A DNA stretch of 64,000 nucleotides from Pseudoselenomonas ruminantium. GTDB lineage: Bacteria; Bacillota; Negativicutes; Selenomonadales; Selenomonadaceae. The DNA is taken from assembly GCF_900142515.1 (NCBI RefSeq), contig NZ_FRBC01000009.1, positions 34,296-98,295 of the forward strand, given 5' to 3'. The position numbers were made by a program, and so were the translations under genes. Shown piece by piece: positions 17,732 through 26,010 of the stretch (position 1 is the stretch's first letter; every line of letters begins with the position of its first letter). The notes beneath the pieces are model-generated. The model was given only the letters and a program-made list of their open reading frames with translations, did not search any database and had not been told where the DNA came from.

Positions 17732-17837
17732 GCCTTCCCTGTCGGGGAAGGGGGACCGCGTCAGCGGTGGAAGGGGCTTTTATCCTGGAACCCTTTTCGC
17801 CAGCCTGCGGCTGCCACCTTCCTCAGAGGGGAAGGCT
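17732..17837. repeat. Short palindromic intergenic repeat, copy 2 (MITE-like)
   Basis: This is the same element as at 3607-3710, in the same orientation. The shared blocks are GCCTTCCC, GGGGAAGGGGGACCGC, GCGGTGGAAGGG, AGCCTGCGGCTGCC and GAGGGGAAGG. The ends are inverted (GCCTTCCC and GGGAAGGC). The middle 25 bases differ between copies. It ends 27 bases before the permease start. Confidence 0.7.
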
Positions 17838-17864
17838 TTATTATATTTAGAAGGGGAATATCTT

Positions 17865-19202
17865 ATGAGTGAAAACGGAAAATTGAAGCGGGGGCTGAAG
17901 AACCGCCATCTGCAGATGATTGCCTTGGGCGGGGCTATCGGCACCGGGCTGTTCTATGGGTCAGCCTCGACGATTGCGCTGGCGGGGCCGGCGGTCATGC
18001 TGGCTTATCTGATCGGCGGCATCATGATTTTCTTCATCATGCGGATGCTCGGGGAGATGGCGGTGGATGAGCCGGTGTCCGGTTCTTTCAGCCATTATGC
18101 CACGAAATATTGGGGCAGGTTTCCGGGCTTCATGTCCGGCTGGAATTATTGGTTCAATTATGTGCTGGTGTCCATGGCCGAGCTTACCGCCGTGGGTATC
18201 TATATGCAGTTCTGGTTCCCGGACCTGCCGCAGTGGATTGCGGCTTTGATCTGTCTGGTGGCCATTACCGCCTTGAACCTCATCAATGTGCGGCTTTATG
18301 GGGAAACGGAATTCTGGATGGCGCTGATCAAGATTACGGCCATCGTGCTGATGATTGTACTGGGGTTGTATATTTTGCTGGGCAATCCCCAGCCCTTTCC
18401 GCAGAACTTCAGCAACCTCTGGAATAACGGCGGCTTCCTGCCCCATGGGATCTGGGGGCTGGCGCTGTCCATCGCCGTGGTCATGTTCTCCTTTGGCGGC
18501 ATTGAGCTGATCGGCATTACCGCAGGCGAGGCGGAAAATCCGGACAAGACCATCCCGCAGGCCATCAATCAGGTCATCTGGCGTATCCTCATCTTCTATG
18601 TGGGCACGATGGCGGTACTCATGGCGCTTTGGCCCTGGAACGAGGTGGGGATGGAGGCCAGTCCCTTCGTGCAGATCTTCATGAGCGTGGGGATTCCTGC
18701 CGCGGCTCATATCCTGAACTTCGTGGTGCTGACGGCGGCGGTGTCGGTCTATAATTCCGCCATCTACAGCAACAGCCGCATGCTCTATGGGTTGGCGGCC
18801 AAAGGTGAGGCCCCTGTGTTTCTGAGCAAGCTTTCCGGGCGCGGCGTGCCGGTGCGGGGCATCCTCCTTTCCTCGGGCATCACGCTGATCTGTGTGGCGC
18901 TCAACTACTTCTTCCCGGGGAAAATCTTCATGTTCCTGATGTCCATTGCTACCATTGCCGCGACCATCAGCTGGCTGACCATCGTCATCACCCATCTGAA
19001 ATTCCGTGCCCATTGCAAGGCGGCAGGCAAGGAGACGAAATTCAAATCGCCGCTCTACCCGTTCGTCAACTACCTCTGCATCGCCTTCCTGCTGGCCATC
19101 TGGGGCCTTATGACGCAGATCGAAGGCATGGATCTGGCGGTCTATATCCTGCCGGTATGGCTCTTGTGCCTCTGGATAGGCTACAAGTATCAAAATAAAT
19201 AA
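17865..19202 (+). CDS. Amino acid permease (APC superfamily, AAT family)
   Basis: The 445-residue protein has about twelve membrane helices. The N-terminal KRGLKNRHLQMIALGGAIGT followed by GLFYGSASTIALAGP is typical of the AAT family (GabP, ProY, LysP, AroP). MRMLGEMAVDEPVSGSFSHYA and SFGGIELIGITAGEAENP are further conserved stretches. These carriers import amino acids with protons, and the specific substrate cannot be decided. It has its own promoter and leader. The stop is followed 16 bases later by the long fold-back repeat. Confidence 0.92.
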   Translation: MSENGKLKRGLKNRHLQMIALGGAIGTGLFYGSASTIALAGPAVMLAYLIGGIMIFFIMRMLGEMAVDEPVSGSFSHYATKYWGRFPGFMSGWNYWFNYVLVSMAELTAVGIYMQFWFPDLPQWIAALICLVAITALNLINVRLYGETEFWMALIKITAIVLMIVLGLYILLGNPQPFPQNFSNLWNNGGFLPHGIWGLALSIAVVMFSFGGIELIGITAGEAENPDKTIPQAINQVIWRILIFYVGTMAVLMALWPWNEVGMEASPFVQIFMSVGIPAAAHILNFVVLTAAVSVYNSAIYSNSRMLYGLAAKGEAPVFLSKLSGRGVPVRGILLSSGITLICVALNYFFPGKIFMFLMSIATIAATISWLTIVITHLKFRAHCKAAGKETKFKSPLYPFVNYLCIAFLLAIWGLMTQIEGMDLAVYILPVWLLCLWIGYKYQNK

Positions 19203-19218
19203 AAGCATTTGTGAAGAT

Positions 19219-19819
19219 ATTGCAGTTTGTTGGTGCGTTAGTGCCAAAGGCAATCCGTTCATGCGCCGTCAGGGGTTCACGGGGGAGTACTTTTTCTGTT
19301 TCCGCTAAACGACCCTCCCTGCAAGGTTAGAGTTACTTAGCTGAATGCGCCGGGCAGGCCAGCGGCGCGTTTTTCAGCGTGCTCTTTAGCTATTGCCTAC
19401 GTCGGGCCGGTCTTCGCTGTCGCTCAGACAGTCGTTCCCACAGAAAAAGCACTCTCCCGTTCGCCCCAAGGCACGATTTTGGGCATTGGCACGAATCGCT
19501 TCTCCCGGAACAAGCACATCGATGTGCTTGCAGCTTACAGCCGGAACATAGCAGTGTACACCAACGTAACTTTGGGTGGAGGTGGGGATGCTTTTTCGCC
19601 GACGGAACGACTGTCCGAACGAAGTGAGGACTGGCCCGCAAACAGCATGTGCTGGAAGTTGCGTTGATAGACGCGCCGCCGGCCTGCCCGGCGCCAAGTT
19701 GCTGGAAGTTACGTACTTTTGCTGGCGGGTCATTTAGTGGAGCGGCGAAAAAGTATTCCCACCGCCGCCCCATTGCTTTGTAACGAATTGTGTTCCAGCT
19801 CGCATCAGCAAACTGCAAT
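19219..19819. mobile_element. 601-bp fold-back (giant palindrome) element, copy A
   Basis: The ends are inverted repeats (ATTGCAGTTTGTTG at the left, CAGCAAACTGCAAT at the right). The two halves, each near 290 bases, are diverged inverted copies of each other. Each arm holds a CTTTTT(C)-rich block, a CGCCGGGCAGGCC block with GGCGCG, and GACAGTCG next to GAAAAAGCA. A copy of exactly the same length lies inverted at 56872-57472. No transposase is inside. A frame of 115 codons is open in both copies, but changes between copies do not favour silent positions, so it is not called as a gene. This element fills the gap of almost 690 bases between the permease and oxidoreductase genes. No clear target duplication is seen. 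Confidence 0.75.
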
Positions 19820-19891
19820 TTAGAGAAAACATCCGTTGACATTTTGGTCAACGGACGTTTTGGTCTATGAAGGGGATTTTCCGATCTACTT

Positions 19892-21889
19892 TTATTTGGG
19901 GGCGATGTTGACGAAGACGTCGTAGAAGGCTACGCCGGAGGCGGAGGTGGTCAGCAGGCCAAGGTCGGTGGGGACGCCGGAGTTCAGGACGTTGAGTCCG
20001 CCTTTCTGGCTGGCGCCCTGCATGCTCAGGATGATGTCCGGGGCGAGGTCTGTGCGGAATCTGACGCTGACGGTGATCTGCCCCTGTTCGTTCCAGACGA
20101 CGGCGGGATGCAGGTCCTGAAGCTGGTGTTTTCGGGCTGCATCCGGATGGATGTAGACTAGCGGATACTCTGACATGAGATGGTGCTGGTGATAACTTTG
20201 GCCGTTGATATGTTCCTGGGCATGGGGCGTCAGGAAATGGAACGGATATTCTTTGGTGGGCAGCATTTGGGGGAAATCCTTCGGCAGGGTGCAGCAGTGG
20301 AATCTGCCATCCGCGGTGGCAAAGCGGCCGTCCTGCCACGGATATGCCTGATGCCGGAAGCGGGCAGGGCCTTGATAGAGGTCCTGCCATTTTTTTATGT
20401 GCAAAGCCTGACAGACTGCGGGCGTGAATTCGGCAGCGAGGAATTCCTCATCACGGCGATGGGCAGGGAATGTGCTGGTGCCGGGGGCCAGCTCATTGAG
20501 GCGGCGCGTCAGCAGGCGGGCAATCTCCAGATCGCTTTTGGCTTCCCCTTGTGGAGGGATGGCGGGTTCGTTCAGGCCCACCCAATGGCGGAAGTAGCTG
20601 CCGTATACATCGAGTTCCTCAAATTCGGTGGTGACCGGCAGGACAATATCCGCCATCTGCGCGGAGTGCGTCAGGAACTTATCGGCCACCACCACCAGTT
20701 CCAGTTGAGACCAGAATTGCAGCAGGTCTTTCAGTCCCACATCCTGCCGCAGCAGATCACGGCAGGCTATCCAGAGGAATTTTATCGGAGGATCGGTGAG
20801 GTCCTGCAGGCTTTGGGCGAAGTTGTTGATATTGACGAAGCGGGTGTCCTGGCGCTTTTGCATGATATGGAAGGGGAAAATATCCATGCCCTTGTCGGCA
20901 AAGTTCACACCGCCGCCGGGAATGCCGATATTGCCGGTGAGCAGGGAAAGCGCATCGATCAGGCGGATGGTCAGTCCGCCTTGAATGTGGCGTTGCAGGC
21001 CAAAGCCGCACCAGATATGGGTAGGATGGTTTTCGGCAAGCAGGCCAGCCAGGAAAGAGATGGCTTCATCGGTTTGTCCGACAGCCTTCAGCAGGGGCGC
21101 GGCAGGCATTTGCAAAGCGGCATCGATAAGTTCTGCGGCACCTGTTGTTTGGTCGGGATTGTAGGAAAGCTTTTGTGTCTTAGCCAGTTTTTGCAGCAGC
21201 AGGACAGTCAGCGCAGCATCCCCGCCAGGGCGCAGTTCGATATAGTAATCGGCCTTGCGGGCGGTTTCCGTGTATACCGGGTCGATTACCACGACTTTTG
21301 CGCCGCGTTCCTGAGCGGCGTAGATGATGGGCATGGTATGGACGGAGGTCCAGGCGGGGTTGATGCCCCAGAGGATGATCAGTCTTGCTTCCAGCATCTG
21401 GCGGATATCAGCCGTCACATTGGCGCCAAAATCCAGCCGCTGCGCATCCAGACCAGAGGAGAAACAGGGCGTGCCGGTGGTCTGGGTGGTAGGGCCGAGG
21501 CTGTTGAACATTCCCTCGGCGGCGTAATGGAGCAGGCTGAAATTGCCCGAATACTTGTTGAGGCAAAGGGGGAGGGTGGAATGGTAGCGTTCTTTCAGCT
21601 CCAGGATCTTCCGGGCAATGATATCGATGGCCTCGTTCCAGGAAATCTGCTGCCATTGGCCGGACCCGCGCCTCAACTGGCGCTGGGGATAGAGCAGGCG
21701 CTGGGGATGATAGACTGTGGCGAGGATTTCTTCCCGCTTGCTGCAAAGCCGGCCGGAGGCACCTTCTTTTTTATCACCGGTGATGTATTCGAGTTTTCCA
21801 CCGCGGGTATAGGCCAGTATGGGACAGGAGTCGTAGCAGTTGCGGGGACATATATGGCGGGTGACTTGACAATTGCCGTGAAAAAACAT
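19892..21889 (-). CDS. Molybdopterin-dependent oxidoreductase (DMSO reductase/formate dehydrogenase superfamily)
   Basis: The 665-residue catalytic subunit has an N-terminal [4Fe-4S] site, ICPRNCYDSCP with Cys14, 18 and 22, plus LCSKRE with Cys49. Molybdopterin-binding regions follow: QQISWNEAIDIIARKI, GTPCFSSGLDAQR, IILWGINPAWTSVH and VVVIDPVYTETARKADYYIELRPGGDAAL. A C-terminal cofactor domain contains FLTPHAQEHINGQSYH. No Tat signal is present, so it is likely cytoplasmic. There is no selenocysteine codon in the frame. The Cys in GTPCFS could be the metal ligand. The substrate is unknown. It lies 20 bases downstream of its ferredoxin partner. Confidence 0.85.
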   Translation of the reverse strand: MFFHGNCQVTRHICPRNCYDSCPILAYTRGGKLEYITGDKKEGASGRLCSKREEILATVYHPQRLLYPQRQLRRGSGQWQQISWNEAIDIIARKILELKERYHSTLPLCLNKYSGNFSLLHYAAEGMFNSLGPTTQTTGTPCFSSGLDAQRLDFGANVTADIRQMLEARLIILWGINPAWTSVHTMPIIYAAQERGAKVVVIDPVYTETARKADYYIELRPGGDAALTVLLLQKLAKTQKLSYNPDQTTGAAELIDAALQMPAAPLLKAVGQTDEAISFLAGLLAENHPTHIWCGFGLQRHIQGGLTIRLIDALSLLTGNIGIPGGGVNFADKGMDIFPFHIMQKRQDTRFVNINNFAQSLQDLTDPPIKFLWIACRDLLRQDVGLKDLLQFWSQLELVVVADKFLTHSAQMADIVLPVTTEFEELDVYGSYFRHWVGLNEPAIPPQGEAKSDLEIARLLTRRLNELAPGTSTFPAHRRDEEFLAAEFTPAVCQALHIKKWQDLYQGPARFRHQAYPWQDGRFATADGRFHCCTLPKDFPQMLPTKEYPFHFLTPHAQEHINGQSYHQHHLMSEYPLVYIHPDAARKHQLQDLHPAVVWNEQGQITVSVRFRTDLAPDIILSMQGASQKGGLNVLNSGVPTDLGLLTTSASGVAFYDVFVNIAPK

Positions 21890-21909
21890 GGGAACCTCCT
21901 TTCGCGGGG

Positions 21910-22797
21910 TCAGCCTCTTTGCAAGGTGGATCCATCCTGGACAGTTGGTGGGGACGGAGCGTCTGTGCGCAGAGGAAAGGCTGTCTGGCCGTTGAAACTG
22001 GGGAGCAGTTTCAGGCTGCTTTGGGGGCAGTTATTGTGGCAGAGACCGCAGGCGGTGCATCTCACCGGATTGAAGGCCAGCTCCCGGCCATCGCGGATGG
22101 TCAGGGCTTTTTCCGGGCAGAGCATGGTGCAGAGCCCGCAGGCCGTACAGGAAGCCTGCATGGTCAGGCCGGGAAAGAGGCTACAAGGAGAAGCGCCCTG
22201 TTTTTCCAGCCAGATCACCGGGTCAAAAGCGTATTGCTGCTGCGTCTGTGCGGCGGCAATCTCGGTGGCGGTATCAGCAGCGGCATGGAACAGGGAACGG
22301 AAAAAGGAGCGGCGGGCCACAGGTTTAGCGGCAGGGGCAGCGTCCTTTACATGGACGAGCTTCAGTGGAGCCTTGCCTGCTGCTTGCAGGGCGTCATTGC
22401 AGGCGGCGATTTCGGTCTCCAGCCATTGGAAGACCGCGGGATTGCAGGCCGCGCAGCGGCTGGTGTCGATGGCCAGCGGCTGTTTTTCGGCCAGAGCCCA
22501 GAGCAGGCGGCGATTGAGTGCACCCAGGCAGGGCATGCCGGCAGGCGATACCTTCCGGCACATCAATACCTGCGGGGTGAAGTTCTGCGTGACGGTAAGG
22601 ACGGCATCATAATCGGCATCGCTTTGGATAGCTCCCGTGGGACAGACAGCCGTGCAGAGTCCGCAGTTATCGCATTTTTCCGCATCAATATCGCGATTCT
22701 GGATGGCCGACTGCGGGCAGATGGCTTGGCAGCGGTTGCAGCTGACATTGGTGTAATGGAACAGACAGCGATTTAGGTCGATATTGCGCTTGGGCAT
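21910..22797 (-). CDS. Polyferredoxin-type 4Fe-4S protein, partner of the molybdoenzyme
   Basis: This 295-residue protein has two ferredoxin-like ends joined by a less conserved middle. Near the N-terminus are CNRCQAICPQSA and CDNCGLCTAVCPTGA. Near the C-terminus are CTACGLCTMLCPEKA and CTACGLCHNNCPQSS. The middle holds more cysteines (MCRKVSPAGMPC, SRCAACNP) and an RRSFFR segment like those seen in NapF-type or DsrO-like proteins. It probably passes electrons to or from the oxidoreductase encoded just downstream. It is the first gene of that minus-strand pair and faces away from the ECF transporter gene. Confidence 0.82.
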   Translation of the reverse strand: MPKRNIDLNRCLFHYTNVSCNRCQAICPQSAIQNRDIDAEKCDNCGLCTAVCPTGAIQSDADYDAVLTVTQNFTPQVLMCRKVSPAGMPCLGALNRRLLWALAEKQPLAIDTSRCAACNPAVFQWLETEIAACNDALQAAGKAPLKLVHVKDAAPAAKPVARRSFFRSLFHAAADTATEIAAAQTQQQYAFDPVIWLEKQGASPCSLFPGLTMQASCTACGLCTMLCPEKALTIRDGRELAFNPVRCTACGLCHNNCPQSSLKLLPSFNGQTAFPLRTDAPSPPTVQDGSTLQRG

Positions 22798-22956
22798 GGA
22801 ACAGTCACCTTTCTCGGATCGTTTTTTCCATTATACTGCCAGCAGGGAGGTTTTGACAAATTATCCGTTCCGAGCAGGATGGAAATCTTTTGCTGGAGGA
22901 CAAATAGCGCAAATATAGTGGCGTGGAATGTATAATGGGGTAAATTATGCCTAGTA

Positions 22957-22985
22957 TTGCAATGGGTAATGTAAAGTGTTACAAT
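22957..22985 (+). promoter_or_regulatory. Promoter of the ECF S-component gene
   Basis: TTGCAA at 22957-22962, a 17-base spacer, TACAAT at 22980-22985, 30 bases before the start. Confidence 0.6.
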
Positions 22986-23015
22986 AGGCTCATATTTTAT
23001 GAAGGGGGAATGATT

Positions 23016-23534
23016 ATGTATTTATCCGATATGGAAAAAAGCCGCTGGACCGCGCGTGATATCAGTCTTACGGCGGTCATGACGGCGATTGTGTTCTTAT
23101 TGACTTTTGTGCCGAAGATCCCGATTCCTCTGGGCTATGCTCATTTGGGGGATGCGGCGATATTCGTGCTCCTGTGCCTGGGTGGGCGGCGGGAGGCTTT
23201 GGCTGCCGCCTGCTTAGGCTCCATGTTGGCAGATCTTATGGGCGGTTTTCCCCTCTGGATAGGGCCGACGCTTATAATCAAATGGGCTATGGCAGAAACA
23301 TTCCTGCACATGGCAAAACTGTCGGACAGGGATTTCCTTACATCACCGCGTACCTTGCTGGCTCTGGTATTGGCCTGTCTGGTGATGGCCACAGGTTACA
23401 CGGCCTTTGGCGCGGTGCTCTATGACAGCCTGACGGCCGGACTGGCCTCGGCACCGGGACTGCTGGCAGAAGGGGCTGTGAATATCCTGGCTTTCTACGC
23501 CGCTGTCAAGCCGCTGCAGAAGTTCGTCAGATAA
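23016..23534 (+). CDS. ECF transporter S component
   Basis: The 172-residue membrane protein has about six hydrophobic helices. The opening RDISLTAVMTAIVFLLTFV and the early charge-poor region IPIPLGYAHLGDAAIFVLLCL match substrate-binding S components of energy-coupling-factor vitamin transporters. GGFPLWIGPTLIIKWAMAE is a typical later helix. The vitamin or metal carried is not clear. The energising EcfA and EcfT units are not nearby, which is common where they are shared. ATG 23016 sits seven bases after AAGGGGGA, while the ATG at 23010 is too close. It overlaps the facing phosphatase gene by eight bases. Confidence 0.82.
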   Translation: MYLSDMEKSRWTARDISLTAVMTAIVFLLTFVPKIPIPLGYAHLGDAAIFVLLCLGGRREALAAACLGSMLADLMGGFPLWIGPTLIIKWAMAETFLHMAKLSDRDFLTSPRTLLALVLACLVMATGYTAFGAVLYDSLTAGLASAPGLLAEGAVNILAFYAAVKPLQKFVR

Positions 23535-23976
23535 GCTGTTCAAGGAATGCCCGGCAGCCCTTGCTCACATCCTGATAGGTCACTTCGAAATTGCCTGTAT
23601 ACCAGGGATCGGCGACTTCCCGATCCTCGCCGGCAAAGCTTAACAGCAAATGGCATTTGTGCTGGGGATCATGGCCGGTCAGGCGCATCAGGTCGCGCAT
23701 ATTTTCCTCGTCCATGGCGACGAGATAGTCATAGGCATCATAATCAGCCCGCTGGATCTGGCGGGCTTTTCGCTTGGTGAAGGGGATGTTATGGGCGGTG
23801 AGGGCGGCTTTAGTGCCCGGATGGGTGTCGCTGCCGATCTCATCAGTGCGGCAGGCTTTGGAATCCACAAGGATTTCCGCCTCCTTGCCCGCCTGGCGTA
23901 CCAGTTCCTTCATCACAAACTCAGCCATTGTCGAACGGCAGATATTGCCGTGGCACAGGAAAAGAATCTTTTTCAT
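23527..23976 (-). CDS. Low-molecular-weight protein tyrosine phosphatase family
   Basis: The 149-residue enzyme has the phosphatase loop LCHGNICRSTMAE with Cys8 and Arg14 (C-x5-R) and the late catalytic Asp in EVADPWYTGNFE. It also contains SKACRTDEIG and ARQIQRADYDAYDYLVAMD, all standard for the family. Such enzymes dephosphorylate tyrosine kinases of capsule synthesis or arginine phosphates in other bacteria, and the target here is unknown. It converges on the ECF gene with overlapping 3' ends. Confidence 0.92.
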   Translation of the reverse strand: MKKILFLCHGNICRSTMAEFVMKELVRQAGKEAEILVDSKACRTDEIGSDTHPGTKAALTAHNIPFTKRKARQIQRADYDAYDYLVAMDEENMRDLMRLTGHDPQHKCHLLLSFAGEDREVADPWYTGNFEVTYQDVSKGCRAFLEQLI

Positions 23977-24133
23977 CAGGATTCTCCTTTCAGATGGAAA
24001 TGTTCTGACCTTATCATAACATGGAAAGCGTCATGGGGAAAAGCTTTCATTGATTCTGTTGAAATTTGCAGGTGAAAAGTTCTCACTTGTGGTATCATAT
24101 ACATAAGAGTATGTGTGCAAAGGGGGATTTTTT

Positions 24134-24688
24134 ATGGAGCCGCAACAGTTGGGCTTTCAAGTGGATCTGTCGCGGTGTGTGGGCTGCCGGGCTTGTGAGA
24201 GGGCTTGCCGGCACAAGCATCCGGATATGCCGCGAGCCTTCCGTCACGTGGACAGGTGGTCGGGAGACCGGCGGGAACAGGGGTTCTTGACCATGTCCTG
24301 CAATCACTGTGCTTCGCCGGAGTGCATGCGGGTGTGTCCGGCTGGCTGTTATGAAAAGCGCCGCGATGGCATTGTCATGCACAACAGTGCCAGATGCATC
24401 GGCTGCGGACGTTGTGTGGGAGCCTGTCCTTTCCATGCACCGCGCATTCTCCCGCATACGGGGAAGGCGGCCAAATGTGATATGTGTCAGGAACGTCTGG
24501 CGGAGGGCAGGCAGCCTCAGTGCGTAGAGGCCTGTCCTGTGGAGGCGTTGCGTATCTGCAATCTGGAAGAGGCGGAGATCGGCTGGAAGGATTATCCGCT
24601 GGTGCGTTATACGCAGCCGTCACTGAAATTTATCCGGGCGCGGCAGCCCCTTTGTTTTTGGCGGGAGGATAGAGATGGAGAAAGATAA
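24134..24688 (+). CDS. DmsB/HycB-like ferredoxin subunit with four 4Fe-4S sites
   Basis: The 184-residue protein carries four cysteine clusters in DmsB order: CVGCRACERACRHKHP, CNHCASPECMRVCPAGC, CIGCGRCVGACPF and CDMCQERLAEGRQPQCVEACP. Proteins of this type carry electrons for molybdoenzymes, hydrogenases or reductases. No catalytic or membrane subunit is adjacent. Its likely partners are unknown, but a molybdoenzyme operon lies 1.3 kb upstream on the other strand. The ATG at 24134 has AAAGGGGG before it. The 3' end overlaps the next, regulatory, gene by 14 bases. Confidence 0.88.
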   Translation: MEPQQLGFQVDLSRCVGCRACERACRHKHPDMPRAFRHVDRWSGDRREQGFLTMSCNHCASPECMRVCPAGCYEKRRDGIVMHNSARCIGCGRCVGACPFHAPRILPHTGKAAKCDMCQERLAEGRQPQCVEACPVEALRICNLEEAEIGWKDYPLVRYTQPSLKFIRARQPLCFWREDRDGER

Positions 24689-25850
24689 GGAAGATCTGTG
24701 GCAAGCAGAGGACATCACGGGCAAGCTTATGGTCGTGCACCGTTACACAGGCATGGAAATGGTATTGCTTGACCGCCTGGGGGATTTGCGCGGGACAACG
24801 CCTGATTTCCGTGAAGAAAGCCTTTCTCTGCTGCGCCGCAAGCGGCAGGCGTTGCAGCAGGAGGATTGGACGCCTTTTGCCGGCCTGACCGTCATACCTT
24901 TGGTGCAGAACAAGCAGCTTTGGGGATGGCTGGCAGCAGACTGTCCGCAGGCGGAAATGGCGGAAAATGTGTACTGCCTGTTTTTGGAACTGAGCTTGCA
25001 GCTTACCTTCCTGCTTTGGCATGAAGGCGAGATGAACGCCATGGTGCGCAGGCATCGGGAGCAGTTCCTGTATGATATTCTCTATCATAATTTTGCGTCC
25101 TCGGATGAGGTCATCGAGATGGGGAAAAACTGGAATATGCGGCTGGACCGGCCGCATCATGTGGTGGTCGTGGAGTTTGACCGGCCGTTGCAGGGGGACA
25201 GACAGGAAATCCTGCTGGCAGAGCTGGACAAGGAATGGATGAGCGTGCTCTCTGCCCGCTTCGTGCAACCCATCCTGATGCTCCTGCGGATGCAGCTGGT
25301 CATCCTCTTTGAAGATTCGCATAAACCGCCCCGCAGCCAGGGAGATCTGGCCCAGATCATGGCGGATGCCATGGCGAAGGTCAGACAGGACTTTCCCACG
25401 ATCCCGCCGTTTTCTGTGGGCATCGGCAGGTTGCATTACTCGGTGGCGGAAATCTGCCGCAGTTTTCAGGAGGCGCGGCAGGCCTTGAGCCTGGGACGTT
25501 TCCGCCAGCCGGAAAACGGTATTACCTGCTACGAGGACCTGGGGGTATTGAAACTCCTTTCGCATATCCGGACGGAGGAACTGGACGATTTTGCCCAGGA
25601 GATATTAGGCCCGCTTATGGAATATGACAGCCAGAATGATACGGAACTGCTGCATACCTTGGAAATTTATTTTCAGGAAAATGAGTCCTTGCCGCAGGCG
25701 GCGGAAAAACTTTTTATCCATGCCAATACCCTGCGCAACCGGCTGAAGAAAATCGAGAAGGTACTAGGCGTGAAAATGAGCCGGGCCGATGTATTGTGCC
25801 GGGTCAGCATAGCCTGCCAGGCGTTGCGGATCGTCCGGCATACGCTCTGA
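24675..25850 (+). CDS. PucR/CdaR-family transcriptional regulator
   Basis: The 391-residue protein has an N-terminal sensor-like part of unknown fold, a central GGDEF-like segment (about 160-290, including SVGIGRLHYSVAEICRSFQEARQAL), and a C-terminal PucR helix-turn-helix. The last runs LLHTLEIYFQENESLPQAAE followed by LFIHANTLRNRLKKIEKVLG. Regulators of this family control use of purines, sugar diacids and similar compounds. Its overlap with the ferredoxin gene suggests it controls that gene or a related redox function. Confidence 0.85.
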   Translation: MEKDKEDLWQAEDITGKLMVVHRYTGMEMVLLDRLGDLRGTTPDFREESLSLLRRKRQALQQEDWTPFAGLTVIPLVQNKQLWGWLAADCPQAEMAENVYCLFLELSLQLTFLLWHEGEMNAMVRRHREQFLYDILYHNFASSDEVIEMGKNWNMRLDRPHHVVVVEFDRPLQGDRQEILLAELDKEWMSVLSARFVQPILMLLRMQLVILFEDSHKPPRSQGDLAQIMADAMAKVRQDFPTIPPFSVGIGRLHYSVAEICRSFQEARQALSLGRFRQPENGITCYEDLGVLKLLSHIRTEELDDFAQEILGPLMEYDSQNDTELLHTLEIYFQENESLPQAAEKLFIHANTLRNRLKKIEKVLGVKMSRADVLCRVSIACQALRIVRHTL

Positions 25851-25927
25851 GAGAACGGGGCATGTCCACGGCTGATGGGATATACTCACATAAATAAAAA
25901 AAGTCGCGCAACTCGCAAAATAATGCT

Positions 25928-25954
25928 TGATTTTTCCCTGCGCTTAGCCGATAA
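25928..25954 (+). promoter_or_regulatory. Sigma-28-like promoter of the orphan gene at 26011
   Basis: GCCGATAA at 25947-25954 is a perfect flagellar sigma-28 -10 element in a non-coding gap. Eleven bases upstream of it is TGATTTTT, a weak match to the -35 element TAAAGTTT. Confidence 0.5.
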
Positions 25955-26010
25955 TGTAAATAGGAACCTTGTCTGTATTTTTGGTTCATAGATAAAGGAG
26001 GAAGATGAAC

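Noticed and set aside
17680..17864. Possible tmRNA gene after smpB
   Set aside because: The gap is only 185 bases, is occupied by a promoter and a palindromic repeat, and shows no tRNA-like end.
19379..19851. Several small frames within the fold-back element as genes
   Set aside because: They overlap on both strands, lack ribosome sites, and changes between copies do not favour silent positions.
20180..22612. 810-codon plus-strand frame opposite the molybdoenzyme and ferredoxin genes
   Set aside because: It runs antisense to two genes with clear Fe-S and molybdopterin motifs, has no family character and no ribosome site. It is a shadow caused by GC-rich codon use.
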